Shown piece by piece: positions 1 to 11,895 of a stretch of DNA of 64,000 bases. Where the stretch lies: NCBI GenBank assembly GCA_019426215.1, contig CM033392.1, positions 53,805,149 to 53,869,148 on the forward strand, written 5' to 3'. Each line of letters starts with the position of its first letter. The stretch's first letter is position 1. The notes below the pieces were generated by a model. That model was not told the origin of the DNA. It worked only from the letters and a program-made list of their open reading frames with translations, and made no database searches. This DNA is from Buddleja alternifolia. Lineage: Eukaryota; Streptophyta; Magnoliopsida; Lamiales; Scrophulariaceae. Both the position numbers and the translations under genes were made by a program.

Positions 1-224
1 AGAAATGTTAATCGAACACTTTTTCACAATGAATAAAAAGTCATGGTATGTGCAATGAACAAAGCATTGACAATGCCAATAAGCCGTGGGCAATGTTTTG
101 GACATGCTTGCAAATACAACGACTGAAGCCGAGGCGAAACAGTTGTTAATCAATTTTGACCGTGGAAAAGGGACTTTTCACCATGACTAATTAACATGAG
201 AAAAAAATCAAATTTCTTGTAGTG
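1..224. mobile_element. CACTA-like element terminus
   Basis: The segment ends at 213-224 with TTTCTTGTAGTG, the reverse complement of the CACTACAAGAAA terminus typical of plant En/Spm (CACTA) elements. The sequence just inside resembles the block at about 397-612, as expected for diverged subterminal repeats. The body of the element would lie to the left, outside the window. No coding sequence is visible. The family call rests on the terminus alone. Confidence 0.5.
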
Positions 225-227
225 ACA

Positions 228-612
228 ATACTACAAGAAAATTAAGTATTGTTAAAAATATTTGTCATGGTTTATAGCAGTCTAAACCCACGAGTAATTT
301 GGCCATGATAGAAATTTCATATAGCCACACTGATTTCAACCGAGCTAGAAAAGAATGTTAACTATTTTAAACTCTAACTAGCCGTGGTGGAAAAATTGTT
401 AATGTATCATTTTTAATAATGGCTAAAAGTCACGGTCTTTGCAATTAACAAAATATTGACAATGACTATAAAGTTGCGAGCAATGTTTTGGCCAATGCTT
501 ACAAATTACCATGACTGATGCGAGGCAAAGTCGTGGTCAATTGATTTGGACCATGGCAAATGGGCTTTTCACTATTGTTAATTGACATGGGTTAAAATCA
601 AATTTCTTGTGT
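228..612. mobile_element. small CACTA-related element or duplicated terminus
   Basis: CTACAAGAAA at 231-240 faces the previous terminus across an 8-base spacer. A matching right end, AAATTTCTTGTGTCA, lies near 599-613. The right part repeats the sequence of 7-222 imperfectly, including AGCCGTGG-like and CAATGTTTTGG motifs. It may be a separate MITE-sized element abutting the first, or a duplicated terminal domain of one element. No clear 3-bp target duplication was found. Confidence 0.35.
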
Positions 613-2646
613 CATAATATTGACTTAATAAACATCGTATTATTAAAACATTGTTTGATATGGTCGACTAATTAAGAAAAATAAATTTATGATAGATATG
701 CTCAAATCTTTTTTTTTTTCATTCATTTTTTATTGTTTCTTTTATTTTACAAAGTTTCTATATTGTTTTCTAAATGCGTGAAAATTTTATAATAAATAAC
801 GGCTCTAAACACCCATTGAAAAAACTCTGAAAGTGCATATGGGAATACTTAATTAAATTGAAGCCCTAAAACTTGTGGAGTTTATAGATCTAATCTTGAG
901 ATTTTAATCCATTTAAAACTAAATATCCATACAAAACTTGACTCAGTTTTCAATTTTTTGGTCGGCCAGAAAACCAAACATTTTCCAAGTAAGATCAAAC
1001 TTGGGTCACTTTGATCCAGAATTGGAGTCCTAGCCTGGGTATGGAAGCAAGTGGGGCAACTTGAAGTTAAAACACATATATTAGTTAATTCCACTTTCAG
1101 ATTTTTAGAAGCAAATAAAAATCTACTGTGTTAAAATTAGACGAGATTTAGACTATACATGAGAACCTGCATTTTGCAAACTACCTGAGCTCAGTAATTT
1201 ATATTTAAGCCATTCATCAGGTATGTAAAGGTAATTTTCCCAAATCTAAAAGATAAATATGTCTTTTTAAAAATAAATTCATTTCTCTTAATAAATGTTG
1301 TATGAATCCATAATTCAACGATATCATGATTTATACATGTATGCACTTCAAAACTTTCAATTTAAGAATATAAATGCAAAGCGTAGCGAATAATTTTATG
1401 TTGGGATTCAAATATAAAAATAATGAAATATATAATTTATGATTGGTAATTAATAGATAAAAATAATCAAATAAGGATAATTTATACTATATAAAATTAA
1501 AAAGTTTGATTTAAATTTGATGACTATTATCGAAAAATTTATTTAAATGAGTATAAAATCAAATTATTTAGTTTAAAAAATAATAATATGTGATTGATAA
1601 ATTGAATAATATGAATATTAAGATATACCAATGATTGATTAAATAACATTAATAAGAAAAATAAAGATAGTAAAGTTAGTTCTTTATTTGAATTTAAACT
1701 AAATTGGTAACTACCTTATCTTGAATTTTAAATTTTGAATGTTTTAGATAAAGATTAATAACTATATTTTTCCAAGATAAATAAAACAAACACAAATTAA
1801 ATTAATTATGTAACAAAATTGAATGCAATTAGGTTATTCACATATGCGCTTACTTGGATGACATCAAAGGTTGTCTTTTACTGTATATAGATATATTTAT
1901 ATCTTTATATACTTTTTCTCTTTATATAAAATTTAAAAATTATTAGCTGCTTCTAAACATCATAATCACCATCATTGTCATTATTATTTGGCTTTCTATG
2001 GTGATTTAAACATCATAATCAACTTAAAAATTGAATGCCTATTTGAACATTTATTTATGCCTACATCGTGATTGATTTATAATATACTACATGAAATTGA
2101 TGGTGGTCAAAATAAAGTAATTTTCATTTCAAATCTGATATTTTGTCATTCTAGCTTGACATATTATGTATGCTTTATTGTTGATGATGCTCTAACATTT
2201 TCATTGGTGGGCTTATGCTTAGCATTTCATATAAATATTTAAAACTATTCAATTTTTAAATTAATGTACTTAATGGATATGTGATACAATGGTGAAAATA
2301 ATATAGTAACTTTTGATAGCACAAAAATAGTTTTAGAATTTAATTTGAAATTCAAAATATTTTTAAATTCGATGGAATATAAAAGCAAAAGTTGGAGCTG
2401 TTATAGTAACTTGTGAAGTGCCAATATCATTCCTCAATTAAAAAAATCAATTTTCTCATACATTTTGAAATAAGACGGTTGAAATAAAATAAAAACACAT
2501 CCAAACAAATCCTATATAATTCGAGATGGAAATATAAATTTTCAAAACAAAGCAAGAGAATTAAAGAAGTTCTCGTATTCTTCTCATTTTAAAAGAAAAA
2601 AAGAAAGAAGCAAGAAACACAGTTTAATTTCAAAGGCTTAAAGTAG
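613..2646. other. AT-rich intergenic, nothing recognised
   Basis: About 2 kb of strongly AT-rich sequence with poly-A/T runs. Short open frames here have neither domain similarity nor splice context, and I see no gene or element boundary. Confidence 0.6.
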
Positions 2647-3432
2647 AATTAAGTTGGGTTATTTGCATCCACCTCCCCTAAGGCATTGTGCCTTGACAAG
2701 TACCTCTTCTTATGAATTAAAATTCGGCATCCACCACCCCTATGTGTAAAAAATTATATAAAATACCTTTTTTACCCTTAATTTATATTTATTTCTTATT
2801 TTATATATTTCATTCCATTCCTTTCCTTTTCTTATTAAATAGGAAAAAAAGGAATATAAGTGAAGCTTATGAAATTTTTTAATTAAAAATAATTCTAATG
2901 AATAATTATATGGTGAATAATTATATTTTAATCGAAAATAATTATAATAAATAATATGATAAGGGAAAATTACAAAACCCCAAAAATAGATTTTTATAAC
3001 CAAAAATTTCATATCTATATATATATTTTTTCCATCTCAAATACCCATTTTACAATGTTTTTATGCGAATTAACATAATAAACAAAAATCTAAAAATTGA
3101 AATAGTAGTTTCCTTTTAATCTCTTTGCTTAAGGACCCGTAGATAATTTTGAAGTAGAAACTGATGAGGTCTTACGTATATTTGATAATTTAGGAATCTC
3201 ATTGTTTTGTTCACTATCATATTAGATATATTTTAAATGATAATATTTATTTTCAAGTGAATGTTCGTTTATATTTATTTTACTTCCTATTAGTCTTATT
3301 TCTACTTAGAACAAAAAAGAAGAAAAATATTAATTAAAAAAAAGAGACACGAATATATAGTGGGACATTGAAGTTAAAATGAAATTACTATATGGGTTTT
3401 CAGATTTTTGTCTATTACAATAAGCAATAATG

Positions 3433-3435
<3 letters not shown>

Positions 3436-3467
<32 letters not shown>
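3436..3467. repeat. (TA)n microsatellite
   Basis: About 16 uninterrupted TA dinucleotides inside the AT-rich body of the Mutator-like element. Confidence 0.9.
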
Positions 3468-3471
<4 letters not shown>

Positions 3472-3852
3472 TTTTATAAAAGTGATAAACCATCACTAAT
3501 TTATTAAAAAATTGTTTAAAATGTTAAAAAATATTATTCAAGAACCATACAAAGGGAATTGGAAAAAATACATATTTAAGTTTATTTAAATTAAGTTTGA
3601 TTTTAGTTTGCTATAGATATTTTTAAATAAAAGTAACTATCTGTTAAAATTTTGAAAAACTTTCTTTTTACTATTTAGTAAGAAAAATAAAGGAATGAAA
3701 TGAAAATAGAAAATAGAAAAAATATATAAACTAAGTGTAGAAAAGGTAGTTTATAATCTTTTGTATATATAGTAGTGGTGGATGCCAAAATATAATACAT
3801 GAGGGGAGGTGTTTGCCAAAGCGCAATAACTCAGAGCAGGTGGTTGCAAATA

Positions 3853-4623
3853 GGGTCTGGAATTTTGTTGGAAACTTCAAAATTTCAAGTGAAATCCAAA
3901 ATTTCCCAAATTTTTTGTCGAAACCCGAAATTTTCCGAAATTTAAAATAATATTCGCTAAATATCCATCGAAATTTTGACCGAAATCAAAATTTCTCGAA
4001 ATTTTTATCGAAACCAAAATTTTTCCAAAATTTAAAATAATATATTTTTTTATTTTCTGAAATATTTTATAGTTAAAAATTAGGGTCAAATGACCATTCA
4101 TATTAAAAGAAAAGATAATAAATGACCAATTATGTAAACCATTAAGAAATAAATTTTAATACGAATTTGAAAGTGATACTAGGCAATAAGTTAATAAAAA
4201 TCCGGGTCTGAACACAAAAATTGTTTAAATGAGATCTCATAAAAATCCTTTTAGAAGCTTGATGTGGTTTTGAATAATGATTTTTACTAAAATTTTAGCA
4301 CACTTTATTTTAATGAAGTTGTTATGATATTTTATTATTATTTTACTACTATTATTTTATATTTTTCACAGCAGGTTTTAGTCATTCTATTCAATAAGAT
4401 TTATTATGCATATACTATACATGAAATATTACTAATGTAAAAAATGCATAATTATGATATTTAAAGTTACACAAAGTTTTATTGTAGATTTTCAAATATT
4501 TTTATAAATTTCCATGATTTCTTTAAAATTGAAACTGAAATTTTGATTATCCCCGAAATTTCCATCGAAATTTCTGTAAATTTACCACCCCGATATCGAC
4601 ACTGATACCCAAATTTAATACCA
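3853..4623. mobile_element. 771-bp insertion of unknown class
   Basis: TGGTTGCAAATA occurs at 3841-3852 and again at 4624-4635, so this segment looks like an insertion into the right terminal repeat of the surrounding Mutator-like element with a target duplication of up to 12 bp. Its first third is rich in GAAATTTTCC and CGAAATTTT repeats on both strands. No convincing terminal inverted repeat and no coding sequence were seen, so the class is unresolved. Confidence 0.45.
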
Positions 4624-4648
4624 TGGTTGCAAATAACCCAATTAAGTT

Positions 4649-6208
4649 GACTAATTAAGGTAAATTTAGCCCAATGATTGAAAAAGTTAAAATTTGTGAT
4701 TACAATCCAAATACTATTTGAGTGATTGTTTGGTCCATTTTTTTATAATCTTATTTGGACTTTATTTGCGTTACAAATCCATGTTTATATATAATAATGC
4801 CCAACCTTAGTTAATCCTGTTTGACCCTGACTCACTCTTAGTATTGGGCTACGAGATTTACTGCTAAATTGTTAGTTATCAAATTTAGAAAAATAGCCTA
4901 ATTAACTGATAAATTGATGTACCGAAAACTACATTATCGGAATAGAGAAAATCTAAAAAGAAAAAAAAAAGAAAAAAGAAAAGGAATAAATAATTTTCAA
5001 AGTAATTGATTCCAGCCAGCTGCTAGAGTATAAATTATTAGCTAGGTGGTTAGTTTACATGTTTGATGGGTCTAATTCTTAATAAAAAAAATAAAAAATC
5101 TTGTCGTCTAATTAATAAAGAAATCATCCAAAATTCGTTAGAATGCGAAACAACCTGAATTTTTAGATAAAATAAGATTTTCGAGAGATGGGAAATTGAA
5201 CTATAACGTGTTAAGACTTTTGGGTAAACGTCATGTCTTCAATTGTACTCTTGGCAGGGATATTAATAAAAATTAGTTAAGTGAGCTACCGTGAGAATCA
5301 CGAGGGCTTCTCTCCGCTGACTAAAACACACCCAATCATCTTCCCTAAACCAATCAAATGGAGATTGACCGCGAGTGGAAGGACTTTGGTTTTCAAGTTA
5401 TTGGGTTTGCGACCTTGTGTAGCAGTATTGAGAAACGAATGCCAGGAGTAGTATCAGAATTATCTCTAGAGATAAATTTTAAACCTTCGAACATGATATA
5501 CTATTTTTTTACAACAGGAAGAAAGATGCTATCCTACGGTATTAGCCCCGCAAACCGAGTTCTAAAAGAACAATCATAGGCCAAGTGTGACCCGTTTGAT
5601 CCTGCTCTAGCATCCCAAGAATCTTCAAAAGTCTGGTCCAGATTCACCAGCATATGATGAATCTTGTGCAACTTGTGTGAGAAAGATAGATACATAATTT
5701 ATATTTGGACAATTGTACTCAATCTGATATAGAACTACCTGTACATCCCGTGTTGCAGGTGAAGTTAGCCATGTACAATTGCAAATGAAAAATAATATGC
5801 ACCTCCAGTATTTCGAACCCTGTATAATTGTAATTAAGAATCCAATTTTTTTTTTAAAAACTTTCTTTCGAGTAAAAAACAGTTTTATTCAAATAATAAA
5901 TCCGAGAAAATATAAAATTTAGGAACTTATTAGTAAAGATAACTTATTCGTTCCACACTTCCATTAAAGTCCAACTCATGCTACAAAGTAAATGCTCACA
6001 AATTTCTATTCCAAATGATAAGAAGCACGTGGTACAACATTTTTTAAGGGCATTTTATGTTTATGTACCACCTTCTTCGAGGCTTCGTTTGTCATCCATC
6101 TCCAAATAAATCTCGACTTTTAATAAGACCTACATTTTATATCGTTGGCTAAGAGATCTACAATGTATTGTATCAAAATTATGCAACTTTTGCACAATTT
6201 TGTTCTAG
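4649..6208. other. AT-rich intergenic
   Basis: No recognisable gene. A 73-codon open frame at 5358-5579 sits in locally higher-GC sequence, but it shows no known domain, no convincing exon borders and no continuation, so it is not called. Confidence 0.5.
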
Positions 6209-6218
6209 CTACAATAAA

Positions 6219-7743
6219 GAGAATTTTAAATAAATAATATAAAAATAAATCAAAATTAAGAAAATAATACAACAAAAATTCAGGTGCAAAAAATAATACA
6301 ATCTGCGCTGCCCGAACGTGGAATGGGCAGATTTCGAGCTCGGGCAGCGCGAAATGTAAATTTTTTATGTTTTTTTCAATATAGCTGCCCATTCCGCGCT
6401 GCCCGAGCGCGGAATGGGCATAAATATTTTTTTTATATATTATATATATATTAATTAAATCATATTTTTTCCCTTATTTCTTGCTCATTTTTCTCTTTTT
6501 TTCGTGCATGTTTTAGTTTCGACTTGAACATATTAATTGTAGACTTTCATATAGACTTTGTAACCACACAAAAATGAACTCATTCCAATACTTGAGTGAA
6601 GAAATATGACAAGTAAAAAAGGACACATTAGAGCAATTTTTTAAAGAAAATAATAACTTTGTCTGTTTCCAGTTCATTTTTCTCCCATTTTCGTTCAATT
6701 TTGAGTTTTGACTTGAACATATAAATTGTAGTTTTGCTTATAAACTTTGTAACCACGCAAGAATAAACTCATTCCCATACCTGAGTGAGGGAATATGACA
6801 AGTAAAAAAGGACACACATATACGGATTTTTTTTTAAAAAATATTTTTTCGTCATTTTCGAAATGATTTTTCGACCTTTTTTGTACATTTTCAGGCTTCG
6901 ACTTCAACACAAAAAATGTAGATTGACTCACAAAATTTGTAACGGTATGAGAATTGATTCATTTCGATATCCGAGTGAAAAAATATAACATGTTAAAAAA
7001 GATACACATTTCGTCATATTTTTTAACATGTTGTATTTTTTCACTCGGATATCGAAATGAATCAATTCTCATACTGTTACAAACTTTGTGGGTCAATCTA
7101 CATTTTTTGTGTTGAAGTCGAAGCCTGGAAATGTACAAAAAAGGTCAAAAAATCATTCCGAAGATGACGAATTTTTTTTTTTCTGAAAAATCCGTATTTG
7201 TGTGTCGTCTTTTACTTATCATATTCCTTCACTCAGGTATCAGAATGAGTCCATTCTTGTGTGGTTACAAAGTTTATATGAAAATTTACAATTTATATGT
7301 TCAAGTCAAAACTCAAAAATGAACGAAAATGGGAGAAAAATGAGCCGGAAACATAGACAAAGTTATTATTTTCTTTAAAAAATTGTTCTAATGTGTCCTT
7401 TTTTACTTATCATATTTCTTCACTCGGGTATCGGAATGAATCCATTTTTGTGTGGTTACAAAGTCTATATGAAAGTCTACAATTAATATGTTCAAATCGA
7501 AACTCAAAAATGTACGAATGAAGGAGAAAAATAAACGGGAAATAAGGAAAAAACATGATTTAATTAATAAATATATATGTAATATAAAAAAAATAAAAAA
7601 TTTACATTCCGCTCTGCCCAAGCGCGGAATCTGCCTATTCCGCGTCCGGGCAGCGCAGAATGTGCATTTTTCTGTACCCAAATTTTTTGTTGCATTATTT
7701 TTTTAATTTTGATTTATTTTTATATTATTTATTTAAAATTCCC
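6219..7743. mobile_element. fold-back (long inverted repeat) Mutator-like element
   Basis: Two arms of about 760 bp are inverted around a centre near 7004, where AACATGTTAAAAAA faces TTTTTTAACATGTT. The outer ends match over about 40 bp beginning (G)GGAATTTTAAATAAATAA. CTACAATAAA flanks both sides (6209-6218 and 7744-7753), a 9-10 bp target duplication. Each arm carries a GC-rich block of CGCGGAATGGGCAG-like repeats near its outer end and about three tandem units of roughly 200 bp. No transposase is present. Fold-back Mutator-like elements with 9-10 bp duplications are a known plant class; assignment is by structure only. Confidence 0.7.
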
Positions 7744-7753
7744 CTACAATAAA

Positions 7754-8196
7754 TTAGTTCAATGTTTGCATATTTTTTACACCAAAACGAATATTCTCTC
7801 TCTATATATTTTTTTAGAACTCATTTTATACTATTTTTTATATTTCACAAATAACACCCATTTTTAACTTTTTTTTATTACATATTCATCTAAGAAAATA
7901 TATTTTGTTATTTTATAATATTATATGAACAATATTTTTATTATTTAATAATAATACATAATGAAAATTAAATTTAAATCCATTTTGGTACTTTGTACAA
8001 TCAAATAAAAAATTAATTAAATTATATTTGTGAAGTAGTAATAGTATAACTGATATATAAAAAAAATTATAATTTGATATAAAAAAAACATATAAAACAA
8101 ACATTACATTGCTTACTTAACAATAATACAACACCGATTAAAAAAATCATATTTTTGATTAAAATCATTTATTTATTAATAAAGTCAAATCAAATA
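7754..8196. other. AT-rich spacer
   Basis: About 440 bases of AT-rich sequence between the fold-back element and the Gypsy LTR. Nothing recognisable. Confidence 0.6.
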
Positions 8197-8821
8197 TGAT
8201 ATGTCTGTAAATATCACACTTGTTATTTGGGCTTATGTGCGAATTGGGACCCGAGAAACATCAATTGCATGGGCCAACGAAACATTGGACACCTAAAGAA
8301 AGATCAAGATCAAAGCTCATCATGAGAAGTTCAAGGCACTAGCTACGTGGAGGCTCCCTGATCAAGCTATGTGGAAGCTCCTACGTCATACTAGGGAGAT
8401 TAAATAGATAGCTAGAAGATGGAAGGAAGGCTCAAAAGGTACAACTGACAATGAGATAAGATTGGACCAAGTCAAAATCCAATCACTACCCCCTAAAATA
8501 GGGGATATAATCTCCATATCTCCCCCCCATGCCCCACTACACCAAAAAAATGCCCAACCACCATGAAGAAGGAGAAACATCGGCCATTAGGCCATATTTA
8601 AGAGGATTTGATCCATTTTTTTATGTTTTTTACATTCACATTACAATTTCACTAAGTACTTGTATTCTCTCTCAAGAAATGTCAATAAAAGGTCAGTATT
8701 TTGTTCATCTTTGAGTTTAAGTATAAATTATATATTCTATCATATTATTTCGTAGTAGTTTTAGAGTGTATATCTGATTTCGATTTATACGTTTTCTTGG
8801 TGTAAATTTTGAACCGCATCA
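8197..8821 (+). repeat. 5' LTR of Tat-like Gypsy element (copy 1)
   Basis: Begins TGATATG and ends GCATCA, two bases before a TGGCGCCGTCTGTGGGA primer-binding site. The second Tat-like element (LTR 25049-25546) likewise starts TGATATG and ends in ATCA before the same kind of site, which supports the boundary. A TATA-like CCATATTTAAGA lies near 8591. No 3' partner is present in the window. The start is less certain than the end. Confidence 0.6.
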
Positions 8822-8823
8822 AG

Positions 8824-8840
8824 TGGCGCCGTCTGTGGGA
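8824..8840 (+). promoter_or_regulatory. primer-binding site, Tat-like Gypsy
   Basis: TGGCGCCGTCTGTGGGA directly follows the LTR. This sequence is typical of plant Tat-lineage Gypsy elements and marks where a tRNA primes minus-strand DNA synthesis. Confidence 0.8.
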
Positions 8841-8909
8841 AGATTTGAGCGAAAGACGTGAGTTTAACTGGATACTTTTGAAGAAAATCAACAAGTTTCG
8901 GTGCAATCG

Positions 8910-10118
8910 ATGGATTCAAGTGTGGTTACGCTGTCAAAAGACCTGGCGTCGGGCTCAACATCCCTCACCACGCATTTGGTCGGGCCGAGCGCTATGACTG
9001 GGCCGAGCGCCATCGTCTGCCAAAATGCAGACGGAGGTTCAAGTGTCTCCCATGGCCCAAATGTGGTCGTAGGGCTGAGTGCCTCCGTGCTGCTGCCTTT
9101 GGAGGCCGTGTCGCCGCCGGCTTTGCAAGGACCAACAAGGGGGAAAAGTATTTTAATGTACGTGCACCTACAAAAGAGGAGGTACCTGAGCTTGGCTACC
9201 TCAGAAGCATACGTGGAGCCGACAGCCAACATCATTCCAAGGATTGGAGCACCCCCAACAAGAAGAATTACCTAGCCTACAAGGCCGGCAATGGAGAGCA
9301 TCAGACTAAAGAAGGAAGGCGGGAGACCACGCTTGTCGTACCTGGAGGTATCTCATTAGAAGGAACGAAGGACGTCAACCCCCAAGCAATGGAGAGCATA
9401 TCGGGAGATGGACCTTCGATGTTCCCATCAGCTATTTCAGGAGGGTTTTTCCCTCTACTTACAGCGTCTATGGTTTGTATGTCGGGTGCTATCTCTCCAG
9501 CATCTCCACCAGTATTCCCGCCATCATTCCAACCAGCTGTTCCCATAATGTTGTTCCATGTGCAAGTACCTGCAGCTGTGCCACCCTTAATGGCACCTCA
9601 GGCTCTTGAGATCGAAAATAGCTCTCCTATCCCTGCCACAAGGGGGACTTATCACAATGTCACGGGGATGAATGCTCCAGGAAGAAGAGATAACCTCTTG
9701 GGCAAAGTTTTCAGAATCTGGGACCCATAGGGACGCCTCAAACGGAGATGATGAAGAGCTTTGAAAGCCCGCAAGAAGAGATGAGAGAAATGAGGTAGCA
9801 CCTCGAGGAAACATTCCACTCTTATCTAGGGGAGTCCCTTTCAGTCCCCAGGTGTTAGTAGAAGAGCTACCTCATAACTTTCATGCTCCTAATATCACGG
9901 AATCTGATGGCTCAGCTGATCCTATGGAGCACTTAGGAAACTTTGAGAACTGCGCGCTACTCCATCAATACACTAATGGAGTTAAGTGTCGAGTTTTCTT
10001 GACCACGCTAACCAGAGATGCACAACAATGGTTCAATCAGCTGGTGCCAAACTCCATCAATTCCCTTGAAGAATTCAGCTTAAAGGTCTTTATAAAATCA
10101 TGCATTATTCTTAAAAAT
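8910..10118 (+). pseudogene. gag: gag, Tat-like Gypsy retrotransposon (truncated)
   Basis: The open stretches in this interval encode the N-terminal proline/serine-rich region and then the retrotransposon gag domain (about 9852-10118). The gag domain contains VKCRVFLTTLTRDAQQWFNQL, a pattern also found in the second element at 26670-26760 (SVFLTMLAKSGQQWFNQL). Frameshifts and stops separate the pieces, for example at 9273 and 9728. The gag domain is cut off near 10118, where the sequence changes abruptly to SIRE-like spacer; no zinc knuckle, protease or polymerase of this copy remains. The product would have been the structural capsid-like protein of the element. Confidence 0.75.
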
Positions 10119-11894
10119 ATTTAGTGACGTGATGGATAGACTCAAAGATTTATTTCACGCGCTCCTATCACATCAAACTGGCGGGTAATCAAAAACTTTT
10201 CAAAATGATGGTTCAGAGTCAGTACGTGTTTGTGTACGCGTCAATGTACTATGAACGCGTGCGTTACACTCTGAAATTTCCAAATGTTTTTCAAAAAATA
10301 CTCTCGACGTGAAAATTTTTATACATGGGAGTTACCAAATGTAACTTTACTTATTCTTCGTGAAAATTTTTATACGTGAAAATTACTCCGGACAAGAAAG
10401 ATATTCTGCCAAAGTAATGTTTGTTGGCAAATTTCTATAGTAAATTTATTGAATGCAGAGTGGGAACGTTCAACAAGGTCACCCCACTACAATTTCAGAT
10501 GATGACAGCCATACACATGGATATCAAAGTTAACTAGAGTGAGTATGTTTTCAGGAGATTCAGGGATTGTTTGGAGATCGTCAACAAGCCCTATGGAGTG
10601 GTTCTGAGTGATCTGCTCTTCAGAGCAGATTGAATTAATTCAGTTGGCCAAGGTTAAGTTTTTGGGGAAGAGGATCGTGACCAACCTCCTCAACCCACCT
10701 AAAGTTGGTGGAGCAGTAAAGCCTTTGTCTGAGCACCAAGTAATGCGTGAAGTATCAGATGAAGAGGCTAAGCGCCGAATAGAACAGAAAGCCATGAAGC
10801 GTCCGGCTTAGCAAAAGAAGAGGGCTCCCAGAAAGCCCAAGGCTCCAAAAGTCCCATCTCCTCCAAAGGATGATGGTGATGAAAAAATAGATGAGGACGT
10901 GGAAGATAAGATTCCACTAATCAAGAGGCGAAAGTTGGTCTAGATTATTAAAAAGATAAATTTTGAAGAAGAGCCAACTATCCCTGATGCTCCTGCTACA
11001 GCGTCAAAACCTATAGAAGTGGTAAACATCAAGAGAATATTCAAAAGACCCCGAGGCTTAGGCAAGCGTCAATCAGTTCCCGTTCCTAAAGAGCCTAAGA
11101 CTGTTGAACCAAGCGTTCAAGTTCCAGAAACAGTTGCTTTTGAGACTAGTTAGGGTAAGTTTATTTCTTCCCACAGCATTTCTTTTCCTACATCTGTAGA
11201 AGATCCTGCTCTTATAGAGGATATATCTTATGCTACAACTCTTATTCCTGCTGCTGTTAAAGTATCAGTTGACGTTCATCTGGATGTTGACTTTGCGGAA
11301 GTGGTGGCTATTGCTAAAGATGTTGCAGCAGAGGCTCTCTCTGAATGTCAGAGTGTCTGGATGCAAAGAGACCTACTACTGTCTACAGAAGGGGCCCAAC
11401 TACCACAACCGAGGCATTTCTTCAAGCTGGATCCTTTGAAGACCATTGATCAATCGATCAATTACATGCCACCAGCTCCAGAAGAAGATTTCATTCCTGC
11501 AGGCTAAAATGAAGACAAATAAGTTATTGCGGAGAATGAAATCACCATGATGGTAGAGCGTGATCATTTACTCTGTCAGATGATATACAGGTTAGAGTTA
11601 CCTGATGTTGAGCATGCGTATTGTTTTTCCTTTGCCAACGGTGAGGAAAATGATCAAGTGCATGTGTTAGTTGCTATATATGAGAAGAGTCAACGCCAAA
11701 GAACTCACCTTGCTGATGTGGAGTTAGCATATTTCTTGGATAGGGGGCACATCAAGCAATCTGGATTTGCTCTAAGAAATTACAAAATCAGAGTTTATAA
11801 GTGTCTACCTGTTGAGTTCCTCAATCTATCAAAGGACATCTTGAACTAAGATGGTCATTTGTACTTTCCAGAAGTGGTGCATAGTGTTGCAAAT
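10119..11894 (+). pseudogene. SIRE-like Copia third ORF, 5' portion
   Basis: 10125-10290 resembles the spacer at 62870-63060, and 10440-10620 resembles 63865-64000; both of those lie downstream of the pol of the SIRE-like element further right. This is therefore the post-pol region and third ORF of a second copy of that family. The reading frame is broken by several stops (for example at 10809-10811 and 11152). It encodes a lysine/proline-rich segment with PKAPKVP and KRRKLV basic motifs, followed by acidic stretches. In SIRE/Maximus elements an ORF occupies the env position; I see no transmembrane fusion features and do not assign a function. The pol and 5' LTR of this copy are missing. The sequence is interrupted at 11895/11896 by an Athila-like LTR. 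Confidence 0.6.
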
Positions 11895-11895
11895 C

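Larger units (their letters stand above)
2656..4639. mobile_element. Mutator-like non-autonomous element, interrupted
   Basis: The left end begins GGGTTATTTGCATCCACC. The right end, reverse complemented, reads GGGTTATTTGCAACC, with the inner part at 3780-3852 and the outer part at 4624-4639. The terminal inverted repeat is about 85 bp and also contains a shared GGCATCCACCAC block. The direct repeat AATTAAGTT flanks both ends (2647-2655 and 4640-4648), a 9-bp target duplication typical of Mutator-like elements. The interior is AT-rich and non-coding. The right terminal repeat is split by the insertion at 3853-4623. Confidence 0.7.

Noticed and set aside
5358..5579. 73-codon open frame starting MEIDREWKDFGFQ
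   Set aside because: Looks protein-like but no family, exon borders or continuation could be identified; left as intergenic.
8888..9814. Minus-strand open frames opposite the Tat gag
   Set aside because: GC-rich shadow frames; the plus strand has the gag context, PBS and matching second copy.
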